DNA from: Chaetomium olivaceum
Taxonomy: Eukaryota; Ascomycota; Sordariomycetes; Sordariales; Chaetomiaceae
Assembly (NCBI GenBank): GCA_039881045.1
Contig: JAYWVB010000007.1
Span: 930,001 to 994,000, forward strand
Length of the DNA: 64,000 nucleotides
Direction of reading: 5' to 3'
Shown here: piece by piece, positions 7,946 through 19,548 of the stretch
Numbering within the stretch: the stretch's first letter is position 1
How the letters are laid out: every line of letters starts with the position of its first letter
Made by a program: the position numbers and the translations under genes
The notes under the pieces: generated by a model
What the model was told of the DNA's origin: nothing
Databases searched by the model: none
Seen by the model: the letters and a program-made list of their open reading frames with translations, nothing else

Positions 7946-10552
7946 ATGATGGCGAGGAGAAGAAGATCTGGCGCCGCTAAGGCCGCTGATGGCAAGGGTG
8001 CCGCTCCCGGGAGGAGGGATAACGACAACAGGCCGGAGAATTCGTGAGTCCATCCCCTGCCTGGTGAAGTTCTTCATACCTCCGAAGCTAACTCGTGCTG
8101 CCCACCCCCCCAGGCCCTACGGCAGCCCGGCTTGCACCGTCCCCTTCGCCAGCCCGCTCAATGTGCCGCTGGATATCCTCAGGAAGAGCCCCAAACTCCA
8201 TGCTGCCTATGAGAGCCGCCTTCCGGAGCTCCCGACCATCCCCCAGGACGTCGGCCATGTGCTCGTCCACTACCTCCACACCGGCACATACAGCTCGCTT
8301 AAGCCCAGGCCGACCGAGACCATGACCAAGCAGGTCTGTGAGCTCAAGACCAGCATACAGGCGTACGCCGCCGCGAGGCAATACGACCTCCCGGATCTGA
8401 TGCGCCTAGCCGAAGCCAAGATCGACAAGTTCGGCAGGAACCTGGCCCTCCCCACCCTTCTCGAGGTGGCCCGGGATGCGTACCCGTCCTTGACAGAGGG
8501 GGACGCATGGTTCCTCGATTATCTCCGGGCCCGCATTCGCCCGCACCTCAAGGACCCCGCAACCTTGATGGGGTCTGATCTGCTGGACCAGATCAGCGGT
8601 ATTCTCTCACCCAACAGGGTCCTCCTCAGGACTGTTCTCGAACTCTTCTGTGAGAGGATCGTCGTCCGGCCCGATACCCCCGCCGCCGCCGCCGTGGCGA
8701 GCACCATCGCGAGCCCCATCACCAGCCCTGGCAGCTCAAGGCCGGTAACCCCTCAGTCGACGGCTGCCTCACCCAAGTCGTTGCTCGAGATGAGGTCAAG
8801 GTCTGTCGTCCGCGAGGACGTTACCCCTGTTCGGAAGAGCAAGAGGACGACGGCCTGGACAGCTCATGATAACGAATCGGAAGCTTCGTTATCGATGACG
8901 CCCGAGCCGATCACCTCGGAGCCCATGTTCGAGATCAAGCCGGTGCCTGAGACGTCCCGGGCCGTCCCGCCGCCGTTCGCAGAGTTGGGGCCCGTCATCT
9001 TCGACGTCATGCCCCCGCCGGGCCCCCCAATCAAGTCGGCCGTTGTGCCTGAGTCGGAGGTCGCCACGATCGCCGTTGAGCGTGAGGTGAAGGCTGAGGA
9101 TGAGGTTGAGGCCAAGACTGTCAACGAGCTTGAGGCCGAGTCAGAGCTCAAGACTGCCGTTGAGCCCGATGTCAAGGTTGAGGCTGAGGATGAAGTCAAG
9201 ATTGCCATCGAGCCTGAGACCAAGGTCGAGGCTGACCGCGAGCTCAAGGGTGAGGCTGAGGATGAGGTTGACGGTGGAGTGAAGCTCTCGGATGATGAGA
9301 CCAACGTCGAAGAGGCTGCTGTGGCTCCTGTCCAGGTCCCCGTCCAGGCTACTATCGAGGCTCCTCTCGAGACTCCGGTTGAGACCGAGGTGGAGACCGA
9401 GAAGGAGGCCGCCACTGAACCCGAAACCAAGCAGGAGGAGGAAGCCACCACCGAGGAGGTCACCGTTGTTCAGCGGGAGCGGAAGGATTCCGGCAAGGGT
9501 ATCGACCTGGAGCCTCTGCCCAAGGAGCTCGAGTCTATCCCCGAGCACGTCCCCGAGATCGAGGCCGAGATCGAAGCCGAGTCCAAGGCTCAGCCTCAAT
9601 TTCGACCCGCGGTGCTTCGGGAGGCTGACTCCGGATTCTGGGAAGGCCCTGAGGTCCCATCCAGCAAGGCCTCGGTTGTCGAGCTAGAGCCTGTGGTTGA
9701 GCCGACTACCGAGCTCGCACACGAGCTTGAGTCGGTTACCGCCCCGAAGGAGGCCCCTGGTATCGACACCCGCGACTTTGGCGCCAACGAGGATGTCAAT
9801 GACAAGGCCGACAACGTCGCCGAGATTGAGGTCGACGCCCCGAAGGAGCCGGTCACCGAGACACTCCCCGCCCAAAGCGCTTCCGCCGAAGGAGCTTCCG
9901 CCGAGACACTCGTTGCCGACGAGTCCAACGACGTCGAGTCCCAGCCCGAGCTGGCACCCCTGCCGATCAAGTCGGTCGAGAAGGCGCCGGAGCAGCTCGA
10001 CGATGCTGCCAGCCTTGCGCCCGAGATCATCCCGGTCCATGAGCAGGATCTGCCTGAGACGGACAAGAGCAAGGACATCGAGGCACAGCCGGAGCCAGAG
10101 AAGGTAGAGCCGAAGCCGAGAGTTCTAGAACAAGAGTGTTTGCTAACTGTGATCAATAGGTTCAGAAGGAGACCGTCGAGCCTGAAGTGGTGGCGAAGCA
10201 AGAGCCCGAGCCCCAGGCGTCCTCGTCGGACGCTGTCCCTGTTTCCAACGATGTTGAGCCCGCTGGGCCCGTTGACGCCAAAGCGGCTCAGTCCAGCGAC
10301 GAGCCGCGGTCGCAGCCCGCCGCGAAGACGGGACTCCAGCGCGCCAACACCGACTCGGCCCTCCTCGCCGTCGGCCGTGCAGCTGACGCCGTCGAATCCG
10401 CGCCTGTTGTCAGCGGCGAGTTCGTTCCCGGCCAAGACGGCGCAAAGGCCGAGGCGGATGGCCAGCCCTGCAGCGCTCAGGTGAGGCAGCGCGGCTGGAA
10501 GAAGCGCTTCCTGAGCCTCCGCTACCCGGTCCTCTTCGGACGTGGCATGTGA
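7946..10552 (+). CDS. BTB/POZ-like protein with long acidic Glu/Val-rich tail
   Basis: Three exons: 7946-8043, 8114-10103 and 10160-10552; introns GTGAGT...CCAG and GTAGAG...TAG with a GCTAAC branch site. The spliced frame is 826 residues. After a basic N-terminus, PYGSPACTVPF opens a BTB-like fold (VPLDILRKSPKL, VGHVLVHYLHTGTY, YAAARQYDLPDLMRLAEAKI) followed by helices to about residue 215. The central region to about 720 is a degenerate repeat of Glu, Val, Ala and Lys, for example EVEAKTVNELEAESELKTA. The C-terminus is basic (QRGWKKRFLSLRYP). BTB domains mediate dimerisation or cullin binding, but no partner domain is visible. The ATG pair at 7946/7949 was chosen. An upstream in-frame ATG at 7844 would add a hydrophobic segment and is less likely. 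Confidence 0.8.
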
Positions 10553-12035
10553 CTCGCTGCGCCGACGTCCGCCGTATCCCGAGTCAGTGTGTCGGCCCCG
10601 GCGGGCGCCGGCAAGAGGTACGGAAATGTCACCGTAACGACGGCTACGATTACGACACACGATCCCCAACAGCAAGAACCTTGTACAGTTTCCTTTGTCG
10701 ATACGCATAACGAATCTTCTTCATCATGTTCATCTTTGTCTTCTACTTCTCTCGTCTCTGGCCTTTCGCTGGGACTCGCATTGCTATACACAACATCATC
10801 ATCTGGTTGCTCATCATCTCCATCATCATCGGGTTCGGGTTGCGACGGCACGGCATTAGATTGGACATTGCTGGGCGCCTTGATATTTCAAATTTTCTTT
10901 TTCTCCACTGTCGTCTGGCAAGGGCTTCGCGGCTTCTTTGGCCGGCGGAAGAGCAACATCTTTGGGTACGGAATTTGGGGCTGGGCATGCATTCGGAACT
11001 GGCTTGGGAAATTGATTCGGAACTGGGCGCGGAATGGGGCAGGTCGTCCATCGGCCGGTCCGGAGGTCGCCAGCACGCGAGCGCGACGACCTCATTTCGG
11101 AGACTGGGCTAGGCTGTGGTTGTTGTAGATACATCTAGGTAGCATTTGGTAGCATGAACACGGGCGGCTATTTGGCTTATTATTATACCTTACACTGGCT
11201 AAGTGAGAAACTGCGATGTCCTGGCCCCCGAGAATACTCACATAATTACAGTGACTTACTTCATTTTTGCGCCATGGAGACTTGACAATCAATTCCACCA
11301 CATGGATGGGCAATGACGAAAAAGAAAATCGATTTTTTGCGCTTGATATAGACATTCTCGCTATCCGTCGGACCGGATGATCATGAGATGGTATTGTTAG
11401 TTTTCGCAACCAAATCGAACCCTGTCAGGATGCCGCATTCCGCGTGTGTTTCCGATGCATTTGTACATCGCCCAGCCAGACGCTGCAAGATCAACTTATA
11501 TGTTTCGCGTCCCGCCCGGCCTGAGACTGCCAGCGCAATCAAGGGGTGGGTCCCGGTTTATTGGGCATCCTCGCGTTGCCCTGAACGTGGTGTTTCATGT
11601 TTCTTCGACTTACACCGACGGCCAATCGATCAGCCAAGACCGCACCCCCTATCCACCCCTTCGGCACCACTTTGGGCAAAGCCACGGCAATGAGCTGCAG
11701 CTGAAGTCGGACGACGCGAAACAGAATCTCCACGTTTAAATCTTTGTGGGGGTTCTACTGGTTCTTGTCGGCAGCGGAGTGAGACTTGGGTATTTTGGGG
11801 TGAGACATGGAAATGGTGCTGGTGATAACCGCGCAGCTAAGAAAAGAAAAGGGGTTGGGTGGCAAGGGAACTTCTTTGATCGTCAACTGAATATAACCTG
11901 CATTCCCGCTGCTCTGTGCATTGGCACAGTGATTTCTTCCCGGGGTTGCACCAAAGAAGCCGATAGATTGCCAAGCCATCACCAACAACTTGAGGATACC
12001 CTCGCCAACAACAGGTTGGGTCCCGCCTGAAGACC
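10553..12035. other. Intergenic, no gene recognised
   Basis: 3' flank of the BTB gene and 5' flank of the next gene. Overlapping open frames at 10589-11134 on both strands are rich in Ser or Arg and have no domain signal. A CATCTAGGTAGC motif is at 11132-11143. Confidence 0.55.
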
Positions 12036-13489
12036 ATGGAGACCATTCACGAATCCAAACAGAAGACCGGTGCGTCCGGCAGGCTACCGGAGGCTGCTCT
12101 CTTCTCAGTAAAGCCGAATCAATGGAACACCGACGCTGTAGTGTCCGCTGCTATGGATGGCCTGACTGGGAGGACTTCCTCGCTGAAGACGCCACTCGGG
12201 AAGAAGACCAGTTTTCGCGTGCGCGAATGGGCCAAACGGTCGAACTCTGGTCGGTACGTTTAAATGTAGGCGCGTACTACTTCAAAAGCAGCGGGCTGAC
12301 ATATGTCCAGAACGGCCGCCACAGCGGAGATGACGCCGTCCGAGACACTAAAATCACACATCAAGCACCTCGGAGGCGGGCGTCTGGACAACGTAAAAAC
12401 CCAAGGGACAGCCAACAACACCACCCTTTTAGCACCACCACCAATGCGAACCCTACGGCGCCGTGCAAGCTCCATCGAGAGCCGGGCGACGCAATGGCTT
12501 GACTTCTACACGGGGTCACCCGACCCCAACAAATCCCACAGCGAGCCGCTCCCGAAACCTTCCACAGACGCTTCGCGCCAACGCCAGCGTTCCGGATCCA
12601 ACTCGAGCCTCCGCCCGGCACCACTTCGAGTGCCTTCCTCTGAGAGAAAAGACAAACCTACTCCTGCTGCGGCGGGTTCGCCACCACCACCACCAGCACC
12701 ACTATCCAACCCACTAGGACGGAAAAACTCCAAATGGAAGCCCCTCCCCAACCTTCCCGCACAGCCAGGAGGAGCGGGCCCAGCAAAAGAGCCCATAACG
12801 CCCCCACACAAACACGAAGAAGACAATTTGGATTTGGGCAATGTGAATCTAAACATCCACTCGACCCGGCCTACCCAGCCTTCCTGCCCGTCTTCCGCTT
12901 CGACAGCCCCCCGCCCACACCAGACAGCAGCACGGGCATCGCCGCTTTTGCTAGGTCACACGCCGAGAGGGAGAGAGACGAACAGAGGAAACGCACCGAC
13001 AAGGAAGAGCAGAAGGCGGCAGGAACCGGCCAGCGGACACCGCCTCTCGCAGGGCCATCACGCACATTCGACCGGCCTCATCAGCCACCTGCACAATTTG
13101 CGCCCGCCCCTGAACCCGCGCAACAGCCTGCGTCTAAACCTAAGCCTGAAGCTAAACCCGAACCCAGGTTTGAACAGAACGGGGAAGAGCGAGGTCAGCG
13201 TCAACGACAGAGTCCCAAGATGAACATTCTGCCGTTACAGCCGCCACGGCACACACGACAGGAGCGTGTCTGGTTGCATGTCAACTACCGGGGGGAAGCG
13301 CCTTTTTTGCAGGCGTGGGGGCTGGATATCGGGAGGGTGGCGGATCGGGTCGATGGGGTGGAGATTATGAGGGAGTTGATGAGGGCTGATGCTGAGGATG
13401 AGTCTGTTGTTGGTAGTGGTGGTGGGGGTGGGGATAAGGTGGGAGGGAATCATCAAGGGCTTGGGGGGTTGAGGGGCGGGTTGATTTGA
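12036..13489 (+). CDS. Uncharacterised low-complexity fungal protein, one frame break
   Basis: Exon 1 is 12036-12253 and exon 2 starts at 12311, joined across GTACGT...CCAG. Reading continues to about 12865, where the frame must shift by one base (a base missing beside CCC at 12865-12867) to continue into PAYPAFLPVFRFDSPPPTPD and then to 13489. No GT-AG pair here gives the needed frame change. The rebuilt protein is about 465 residues. The N-terminal half is rich in Pro and Ser, the middle is charged (ERERDEQRKRTDKEEQK), and the C-terminal 75 residues look structured: RQERVWLHVNYRGEAPF, then WGLDIGRVADRVDGVEIMRE. I do not recognise the family. The C-terminal block is probably the conserved part. 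Confidence 0.65.
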
Positions 13490-13869
13490 TTTGGGGGGGG
13501 TTAATAATATGTGTGATGGGCTTTACGAGGGGGAGTGTACGGTATTTGTTTGTTGGAGTCACTTGGGATTTGTAAAGATACCCACCCTAAGGGGCCTTGA
13601 GACGTGTTCTCAGTCGTGAAATGAATGTTTATAGTGTAATGCAACGGGGAAGCAGCCAAAGAAAATGCCAGGAACTGGGTTCCGGGTAATATGAACTTAG
13701 TGACCCTTCTACAACCTTCTTGTAGCACACTATAAAAGTGCGGAAGCGTACAACCAAAACGGGGAGCTTTCAGTTGCCCACTTGGGATATAGACTGAACC
13801 GACATATATCGCGGACGCGGTCAATGATCTGCGCTATATGTTTTTCAGCTTGACAGAATGTTAGCGTAG
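13490..13869. other. Intergenic 3' flank
   Basis: G/T-rich sequence after the previous gene, then unremarkable sequence up to the NACHT relic. No coding signal. Confidence 0.5.
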
Positions 13870-14460
13870 CCCCTGAGTTGTGTCACTGAAATTAACCTCA
13901 AGCAAACTCTGGAGACACAACATTAAAGCTCCTCCCTTTGAAATTCTGTTTTGAAGGTCCAGGGCCTCGAGCCAGTAGACGCGCAAAAAGTCATTGATTG
14001 ATGCACCATCGCAGAGGTTCTTGTTCGCATTCTCTCTGAGATCACAATCACATAGATGGTTGATCTAGAGTGATACGGCTAGCGGATCTAAATCGGATAC
14101 TTTGACTTTGTCCATGAAGAATTCAGGACCGCCGCCGTTGTAGTCTCTGCGAAGCACAGCATTTCAGAAGTTGTGGATCTGATCCAACCTCCGCTTATCG
14201 TTCATCGAGCCCAGGCGGAACAACGCCAACTTCTTTTAAGTCTTTCATCCCGGGTAGTGGTGGGTTCTCAACATCAGGCACGTCTCTCGTAAGCCTTGTA
14301 AGCCAGGGTCCAGAGGTGAGGGCGGGCCTTCGACAATGTCGCCCCTGAATTGGAGGATGACGGCCCCAGGCCAAAGAAAGTTCCTCGAGTCGGACAGGGG
14401 CCCTTGCCGGTGCATCTTGAGCGCTGCCGGGGTCTCCAAGACCTGAATGGAGGAACAAGT
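13870..14460 (-). pseudogene. Degraded NACHT (NLR) gene relic
   Basis: Minus-strand remnant of the same kind of gene as the zinc-finger/NACHT gene at 19.5-22.9 kb. Three blocks match it in order on the plus strand: 13888-13980 against 19434-19516 (shared TTAACCTCA/CTAACCTCAGGCAAA start and CTCGAGCCAG), 14200-14265 against 19817-19880 (shared ATCGAGCCCAGGCGGAA and ATCCCGGG(G)TAGTGG), and 14285-14360 against about 20224-20300 (shared CAGGGTC and CGACAATGTC). Between the second and third blocks about 330 bp of the intact copy are missing, and between the first and second the match is weak. Many stops interrupt any frame. It corresponds to the Walker B and post-NACHT part only. Confidence 0.75.
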
Positions 14461-15008
14461 TCGTGGAACAGCTGCTGCTCTGTTGGCGAGACAGGCCTTT
14501 ATTTGAGACTTTCCGGGCATATGCCACAATAACCAATTTAGTAGCCCTTTCGCGTCCTTACCCGAGTTTTCTACATACGAAGTACGGAATACAGATGTCC
14601 ATACCTCCATGGACCGTGCCGAATTCAACAGCGTGGGACGCGGCCGGGGTGGAGGATGCAAGAAGATGATGCGCACCAATCATCGTGCCTACGATGGGGT
14701 GGTGTTGCACACGGAACCGCTCTAACTCTTTCTTGAATTGCAGCCTGCAGCCCCCACCGCGTTCATTCAGCCTTTTCCAACTCGGGCTGGCGTTCGTGTT
14801 CGAGCTGAGATTGGGACCCGGATGTTGGTGTGGAAGATGGAGCATGGGATGGGGAGAAGAAGACAGACGACCCGGTATAAATGGGAGATGTTCCGTCTGC
14901 CTCTTCCGCATGGAATATTCTCCGAGATCACCTTCCCAATCTGATCATCCTTTTTGCGGCGCCTTTGTCTCAACCCTGGAGTTCAGCTCATCCACGCCGC
15001 CGCCCAGC
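14461..15008. other. Promoter-side gap before the lipase gene
   Basis: No gene seen. The bases before 15009 probably hold the lipase promoter and leader; GGTATAAATGGG at 14873-14884 is a TATA-like candidate about 130 bp upstream of the ATG. Confidence 0.5.
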
Positions 15009-15986
15009 ATGCACTGGTTGTCTCAGTTCGTCGGAAGCCTCGCCTTGGCCGCCTTGGCCGCCGCGGCTCCCGGTCCCCGGGCCGCGCTCACCGAGCCAGT
15101 CAAGGGCGTCAACAACCAAGTGTTTAACCGAATCGTACGCTTCCTGAAGATCTCTCAGGCTACCTATGCCGGCGACTCGTGCTACATCGAGAACGTTCCT
15201 CGACTGACCACCTTCTACAACGCCACGACGGATATTTACGGCTGGATCTCGCGCGATGATGCGGCGCGGGAACTCGTCGTCAGCTTCCGGGGGACCGTCA
15301 GCGCCATCAACACTGGCCAGAACAAAAACTGGACGCTGGCTGACATGTCGGCTACCCTGCCTGAGTGCGTGGGATGCAAGACACACGGCGGCTACTACCT
15401 GAACTGGTTATCCATCATGGACCAGGTGTACTCCCGCCTCGAAGAGCAGCGAGAGGCGTACCCGGGGTACAACCTCATCGTAACGGGGCACAGGTTAGTG
15501 ACGATCCCGGTTTTTACATAGACTGGAGCGAGAGAGAGTCGAGTGCCACCCATTGCACGTGGCGTGAATGCTAACAACAACCTCCGGACGCGCAGTCTCG
15601 GCGGCGGACTCGCAGCCATCTGCTCAGCGCACCTCGTCGCGCGCGGCGTGCGCCTGACGACCTACACGTACGGCGAGCCGCGCATCAGCAACCCGGCCTT
15701 TGCGGACTGGCTGGATCTGAACTTCAACACGGGCTCGCTCGCAACGTCGCGCTACCTCCGCACGACGCACGCCGACGATGGCATCGTCACGCAGCCCCCC
15801 ATCAGCAACGGGTACCGCCACCAGGGGCTCGAGCTGTGGGCGCGCGACCCGCCCAGCGCGTGCAACACGTGGGTCTGCCCGCCCGAGGGTTTCTGCGCCG
15901 AGGCGTCCAACAACGGGACGGGCATCAACACGGCGCACATCGTTTACTTTGGCGTCGGCAGCGGCAACTGCTCGACAACGGTGTGA
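15009..15986 (+). CDS. Secreted class 3 (alpha/beta-hydrolase) lipase
   Basis: Exons 15009-15493 and 15596-15986, 291 residues. The start MHWLSQFVGSLALAALAAAA is a clear signal peptide with a likely cleavage after APG. The nucleophile elbow GHSLGGG is built across the splice junction, so the intron falls exactly within the catalytic Ser codon. The family triad is completed by Asp in HADDGIVTQPP and His in NTAHIVYFG. YAGDSCYIENVP and VVSFRGT are other conserved blocks of fungal Thermomyces-type lipases and feruloyl esterases. It should hydrolyse ester bonds of lipids or related extracellular substrates; true lipase and feruloyl esterase cannot be told apart from sequence. An ATG upstream at 14950 in the same frame would hide the signal peptide and is not favoured. 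Confidence 0.93.
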
Positions 15987-17074
15987 GAAACCTGTGTTTT
16001 TCGGGTGCTGGAGCTGCGCGGGAAGATGTGGCAAGCCGGGGAACAGAAGCCCCTGTTGCCGTGGCAAGGGGGGGGCGGCTGCTGCAGGGATGATGGCGCT
16101 CAGGCAAATGACTCGGAAGGCTTGCTGAACACAAATTAGGTAATTTTGAGTTGGAGGACCCTGGCTTTCCCGGTCGATCTCCTCCATCTCATCTCATGTA
16201 TCCCTCAGCTTCAAACCTGAGTTATCTCCGACTGTATCTATGTCGGTAGTCGACACGTCGACGTGCGACTACGTCTCATACGTTAGATAGGTACCCTATC
16301 TTGAACTTGCTGCATATCCATAAGTGATATGGAGGCCTTGAGTTAAACAGTACAGATATGGAAGCTCTCCAACACTCCAAGCTCCACTCCATCGGTAGCT
16401 GCTGTCGCGTACGACATTATCGATGTGTACTGCACCAGGTAATACTATACACTCCACATCAGGGTGCAGAGCCAAACTCGGTTCGATTCCCGGGCTGTCC
16501 GGTCGCAACAAAAAATAAAAAATAAAAATAAACCTAATCTGTCGTCTGGCGGAACTGCACTCCCAGCACACCAGGAGACGGTGAACATGTGGGTTTCAAG
16601 TTCTTACCAGACCCCGGTTGCAGCGCCACCGACATGGAGCAGCCCGAGACATGCAGGGGTTGCCGGGCGATCGAGCCAATCCAGCACCCTTTCTTCCACA
16701 GCTGCATGGACGTCGAAGGAGCCGGCCTGAACAAGTCCCCTCGGACAATGAGCTCGGATTGCTCGGCTGCTTCCCACCATACAAACCACTCGCTAAATGG
16801 AATGGAATTACCTAGCGGGCTTGGCCCAGTGCCGGCGCGAGGAAGAACACGCCAGCATTTGAACTTCGCGGGACCGCAACCCCTGAGTGGCTTGCCCTCG
16901 TGTGTACATACAGAATACAGATCTGTAATTCAACTTTTTGGGTCCGGGCCGTGTCCATGTCGGCCCGCGCTACAAAACCTTGTCCAAACTCTCCACTGCT
17001 CTCTACCCGTCTTTCGAAGGTTGCTTCCAGGTCGCCGATGTGCCCGTCGTCCATCCATCTATGAGCCGGCCATC
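15987..17074. other. Intergenic between lipase and membrane-protein genes
   Basis: No coding sequence recognised. Contains a palindromic GATAGGTACCCTATC at 16286-16300 and a tRNA-like box with an A-rich tail at about 16470-16535, listed separately. Confidence 0.55.
16470..16535 (+). other. Possible tRNA-derived retroposon scrap
   Basis: CGGTTCGATTCCCGGGC near 16480-16496 contains a perfect polymerase III B-box (GGTTCGATTCC). About 15 nt later comes an A-rich run, CAACAAAAAATAAAAAATAA, and more. B-box plus A-rich tail is the layout of tRNA-derived short retroposons. No convincing A-box or acceptor stem is visible upstream, so it is not called a tRNA. Confidence 0.25.
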
Positions 17075-18460
17075 ATGACCAGCGACGCCAGCTCGGCGGT
17101 GGACCTGAACGAGTCGCGGGCCGGCGAGTATGCGGCTACCATCATAGCCACAGGTTCGATCGCGCTCGTCACACTAGCGCTGCGCCTCTACACCCGCCTC
17201 GGCATCCTAGGGACACTCTTCGCAGATGATTACTGCATCATCGGGGGAATAGTAAGTACTCACTACCCAAGCAAACGCGGGGAAACCAGAGATGCAGGCG
17301 GCAGTACTGACGACGGCTTGTATTGCCGGCCAGGTCGGCACCATTGGCATGAGCATCTCCTATGGTATCAGTAAGTTTTGAGCTCTACGGGCTTCCTTTG
17401 CACGAGGAAGACGTTCGTTGACGCGCATGGTTTTAGCCATCCTCCACGGGTTCGGTCGACACATCGCCGCCGTCACCGCCGAACAATTGGTGACTCAGGC
17501 CAAGGTAAGCTGCCCGGGCCTCGACGTCAAACCCCGAACTGTGACTGTTGCCCGGACTCGGGACAGTTTGGTCTGTACTTACCTGAAGGTCCTGTGCTGA
17601 CGGGCACGTTGTTACTCTCCACAGGCCAGCATCGGTGGCCTCTTTTTCTTCCACTGGTCCCACGCCTTCGTCAAGTCGTCCATTCTCCTCCAGAACCTCC
17701 GGCTCTGCGTCACTCCGCTGGAGAAACGGATCTGCTACGGTGCCTTGGCCGTCATTATTGCGGAGGGCATCGTCTGGATCCTGCTCACCTTCGTGGGTTG
17801 CACGCCTTTCCACGCCATGTGGAGTCCTCATCTAGCCAAGGTCTCATGCATCAACCAGACGGCCAGCTACTATGCGTGCGCGGTCCTCTACATCGCGTCT
17901 GACCTCTTCATCCTATTATTTCCCGCCTTCTTACTCAGGGACTCAATGCTGCCGAAGTCCCAAAAGTGGGCGGTCGGGGCCATTCTTGCGCTGGGCGGCG
18001 GGTGAGTCTAACCCCTCATGTTTCCCATCTCTGGCCGCCTAGTGACGGTCCGTTTTGACTCGGGCCACTCACGCTCACCTTCTCTAATAGCGCGTGCATC
18101 GTCTCAATCCTCCGCATGGTCTACATCTACGAGTCGACCGCCTCAACCGACAGCACGTGGGACAAGATCCCCAATGCCATCCTCGGCATCACCGAGGTCA
18201 ATGTGGGAATCATGCTTTCCTCGATCGCCACCTTGCGGCCGCTGGTGAGGCGCTTCTTCCCTTCCCTCTGGGCAATCAACCACGTCCCTAGCATAGCCAC
18301 ATACAACTCTCAACATGCAAGCCCGGCGACGAGCGGTAGGGCGCCCGTCACGGATGGCGACGATGGTCTCCACGGCCGACACAGCTGCAACAACGATGAA
18401 GAGAGCGGAAACAGCACCGCTGAAAAGGGGCAGCGCACTGATGACGGCGCCCCCCGCTGA
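17075..18460 (+). CDS. Rhodopsin-domain seven-helix membrane protein
   Basis: Five exons: 17075-17251, 17334-17370, 17437-17504, 17625-18001, 18091-18460; 342 residues in a continuous spliced frame. Seven hydrophobic segments can be followed, including AATIIATGSIALVTLAL, FADDYCIIGGIVGTIGMSI, FVKSSILLQNLRLC, GALAVIIAEGIVWILLTFVG, ACAVLYIASDLFILLFPAFL and GAILALGGGACIVSILRMVY. The motifs LYTRLG, DDYCII, WDKIP and ITEVNVGIML are typical of the large fungal rhodopsin-domain family found near PTH11-type receptors and in secondary-metabolite clusters. The N-terminus is short and lacks a CFEM domain. The hydrophilic C-tail (about 85 residues) is rich in His, Asp and Ser. A receptor or transport role is plausible but unproven. 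It lies 0.9 kb from the NACHT gene's 3' region. Confidence 0.88.
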
Positions 18461-19548
18461 GCTGAGCTCGCGGAGAACGGGATCCGGAATTCCCCCACGG
18501 TTGGATAATATGTGTACGCATAATACGGAGTTGGGATCATTCATTGGAGGCCTTTGGACTGTTACAGGAGGCTTTAAAGTTACGAGGCGTTTAGGCACAA
18601 GGATTTGGATAAGGTACGGGTGGTAACCTAGGCTGGGTACGTATACTGGCAGTCGTCAGTGAAGGTTGGGAGGTTATTCCTGACATACCTACTTCAACAA
18701 AGGAAGACCGACCATGGCCATCGTCCTGCGCTCTGCGGCCTTGTTGTGGGTCTCCTTCAGTACTCGTTTTGGACTGCGTCCACTTCATTAGGACGGCTCC
18801 GTCATCTGAGTTGCAGTCACAAGTACCTGCCCATGGCAGCCTATGCCGGCCTCGTCATCATCATCGTCGTCTTGTCATCTACTCCGGCCGTGATGCACTG
18901 GGCGACCTGCTCGTCGAGGTGAATGTGCTTCCGGCAGTCGTTAGGGTTGGGAGAAGCAACCCGGGACGAACTTAAGAGGCGGTATAGTATAGTTAGTATA
19001 CCCCTGGTATTCGCCTGCCGGACCGCCCGCCTCCCTGATCCTCCTTGAAACCCCCTTATACTGCACCTGCACGGCCGCAGCTATTTGCTTGCTTGATGAG
19101 TAAGTATGGGAAAAGAGAGTTTTAACCATAGCTTCAGGCATGCTTTTCTTTTTTGAGATGGGCTTCTTGTGGTGGACAGACTAATTTGAATTGGGCGACC
19201 CGACACTATTTGAGCTCGTCGATATGTGGTTCTGTAGAAAAACAGGAATAGGGACAGGAACTGCAGTTCGGATATGTGTGTTGTGAATACTAACAACCTA
19301 ACTAGAAGGGATGGACTTTCGTGGGTTAAAGATGCCGGCGCCCGTAGCATGGCCTTGGTACCTCATCCGCGATGTCTGTTCCTGCCGGACATAACGTTAG
19401 CGCGTGCCTTTCTCCTAAACTTCACCGCCGAAAACTAACCTCAGGCAAATTCTAGAGGCATAAAATTGAAGCTATCCCCTCGGAAATACGATAATGAAGG
19501 CTCAGAGTCTCGAGCCAGGGAGCGCTCGGGCCAATATCGCAGATGTCA
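18461..19548. other. Intergenic, ends in decayed 3' sequence of the NACHT gene
   Basis: 18461-19400 shows nothing coding. From about 19410 to 19548, minus-strand sequence continues to resemble the region after the NACHT domain but is out of frame. For example, the frame ending at 19452 reads SFLTLREQTISFVHQ, which starts inside the annotated gene. This suggests the original protein extended further. Confidence 0.55.

Noticed and set aside
9141..10708. Long minus-strand frames rich in Leu, Gly and Ser across the BTB gene
   Set aside because: Mirror of the Glu/Val-rich repeat on the other strand; the plus frame has splice sites and a BTB fold.
10589..11134. Overlapping open frames on both strands after the BTB gene
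   Set aside because: Ser-, Trp- or Arg-rich with no domain; three frames open at once, as expected from GC-rich DNA; no start context or splice logic.
12843..12878. Possible 36-nt intron to explain the frame change in the 12-13.5 kb gene
   Set aside because: Too short for these fungi and its length is a multiple of three, so it cannot change the frame. A one-base error is the simpler reading.
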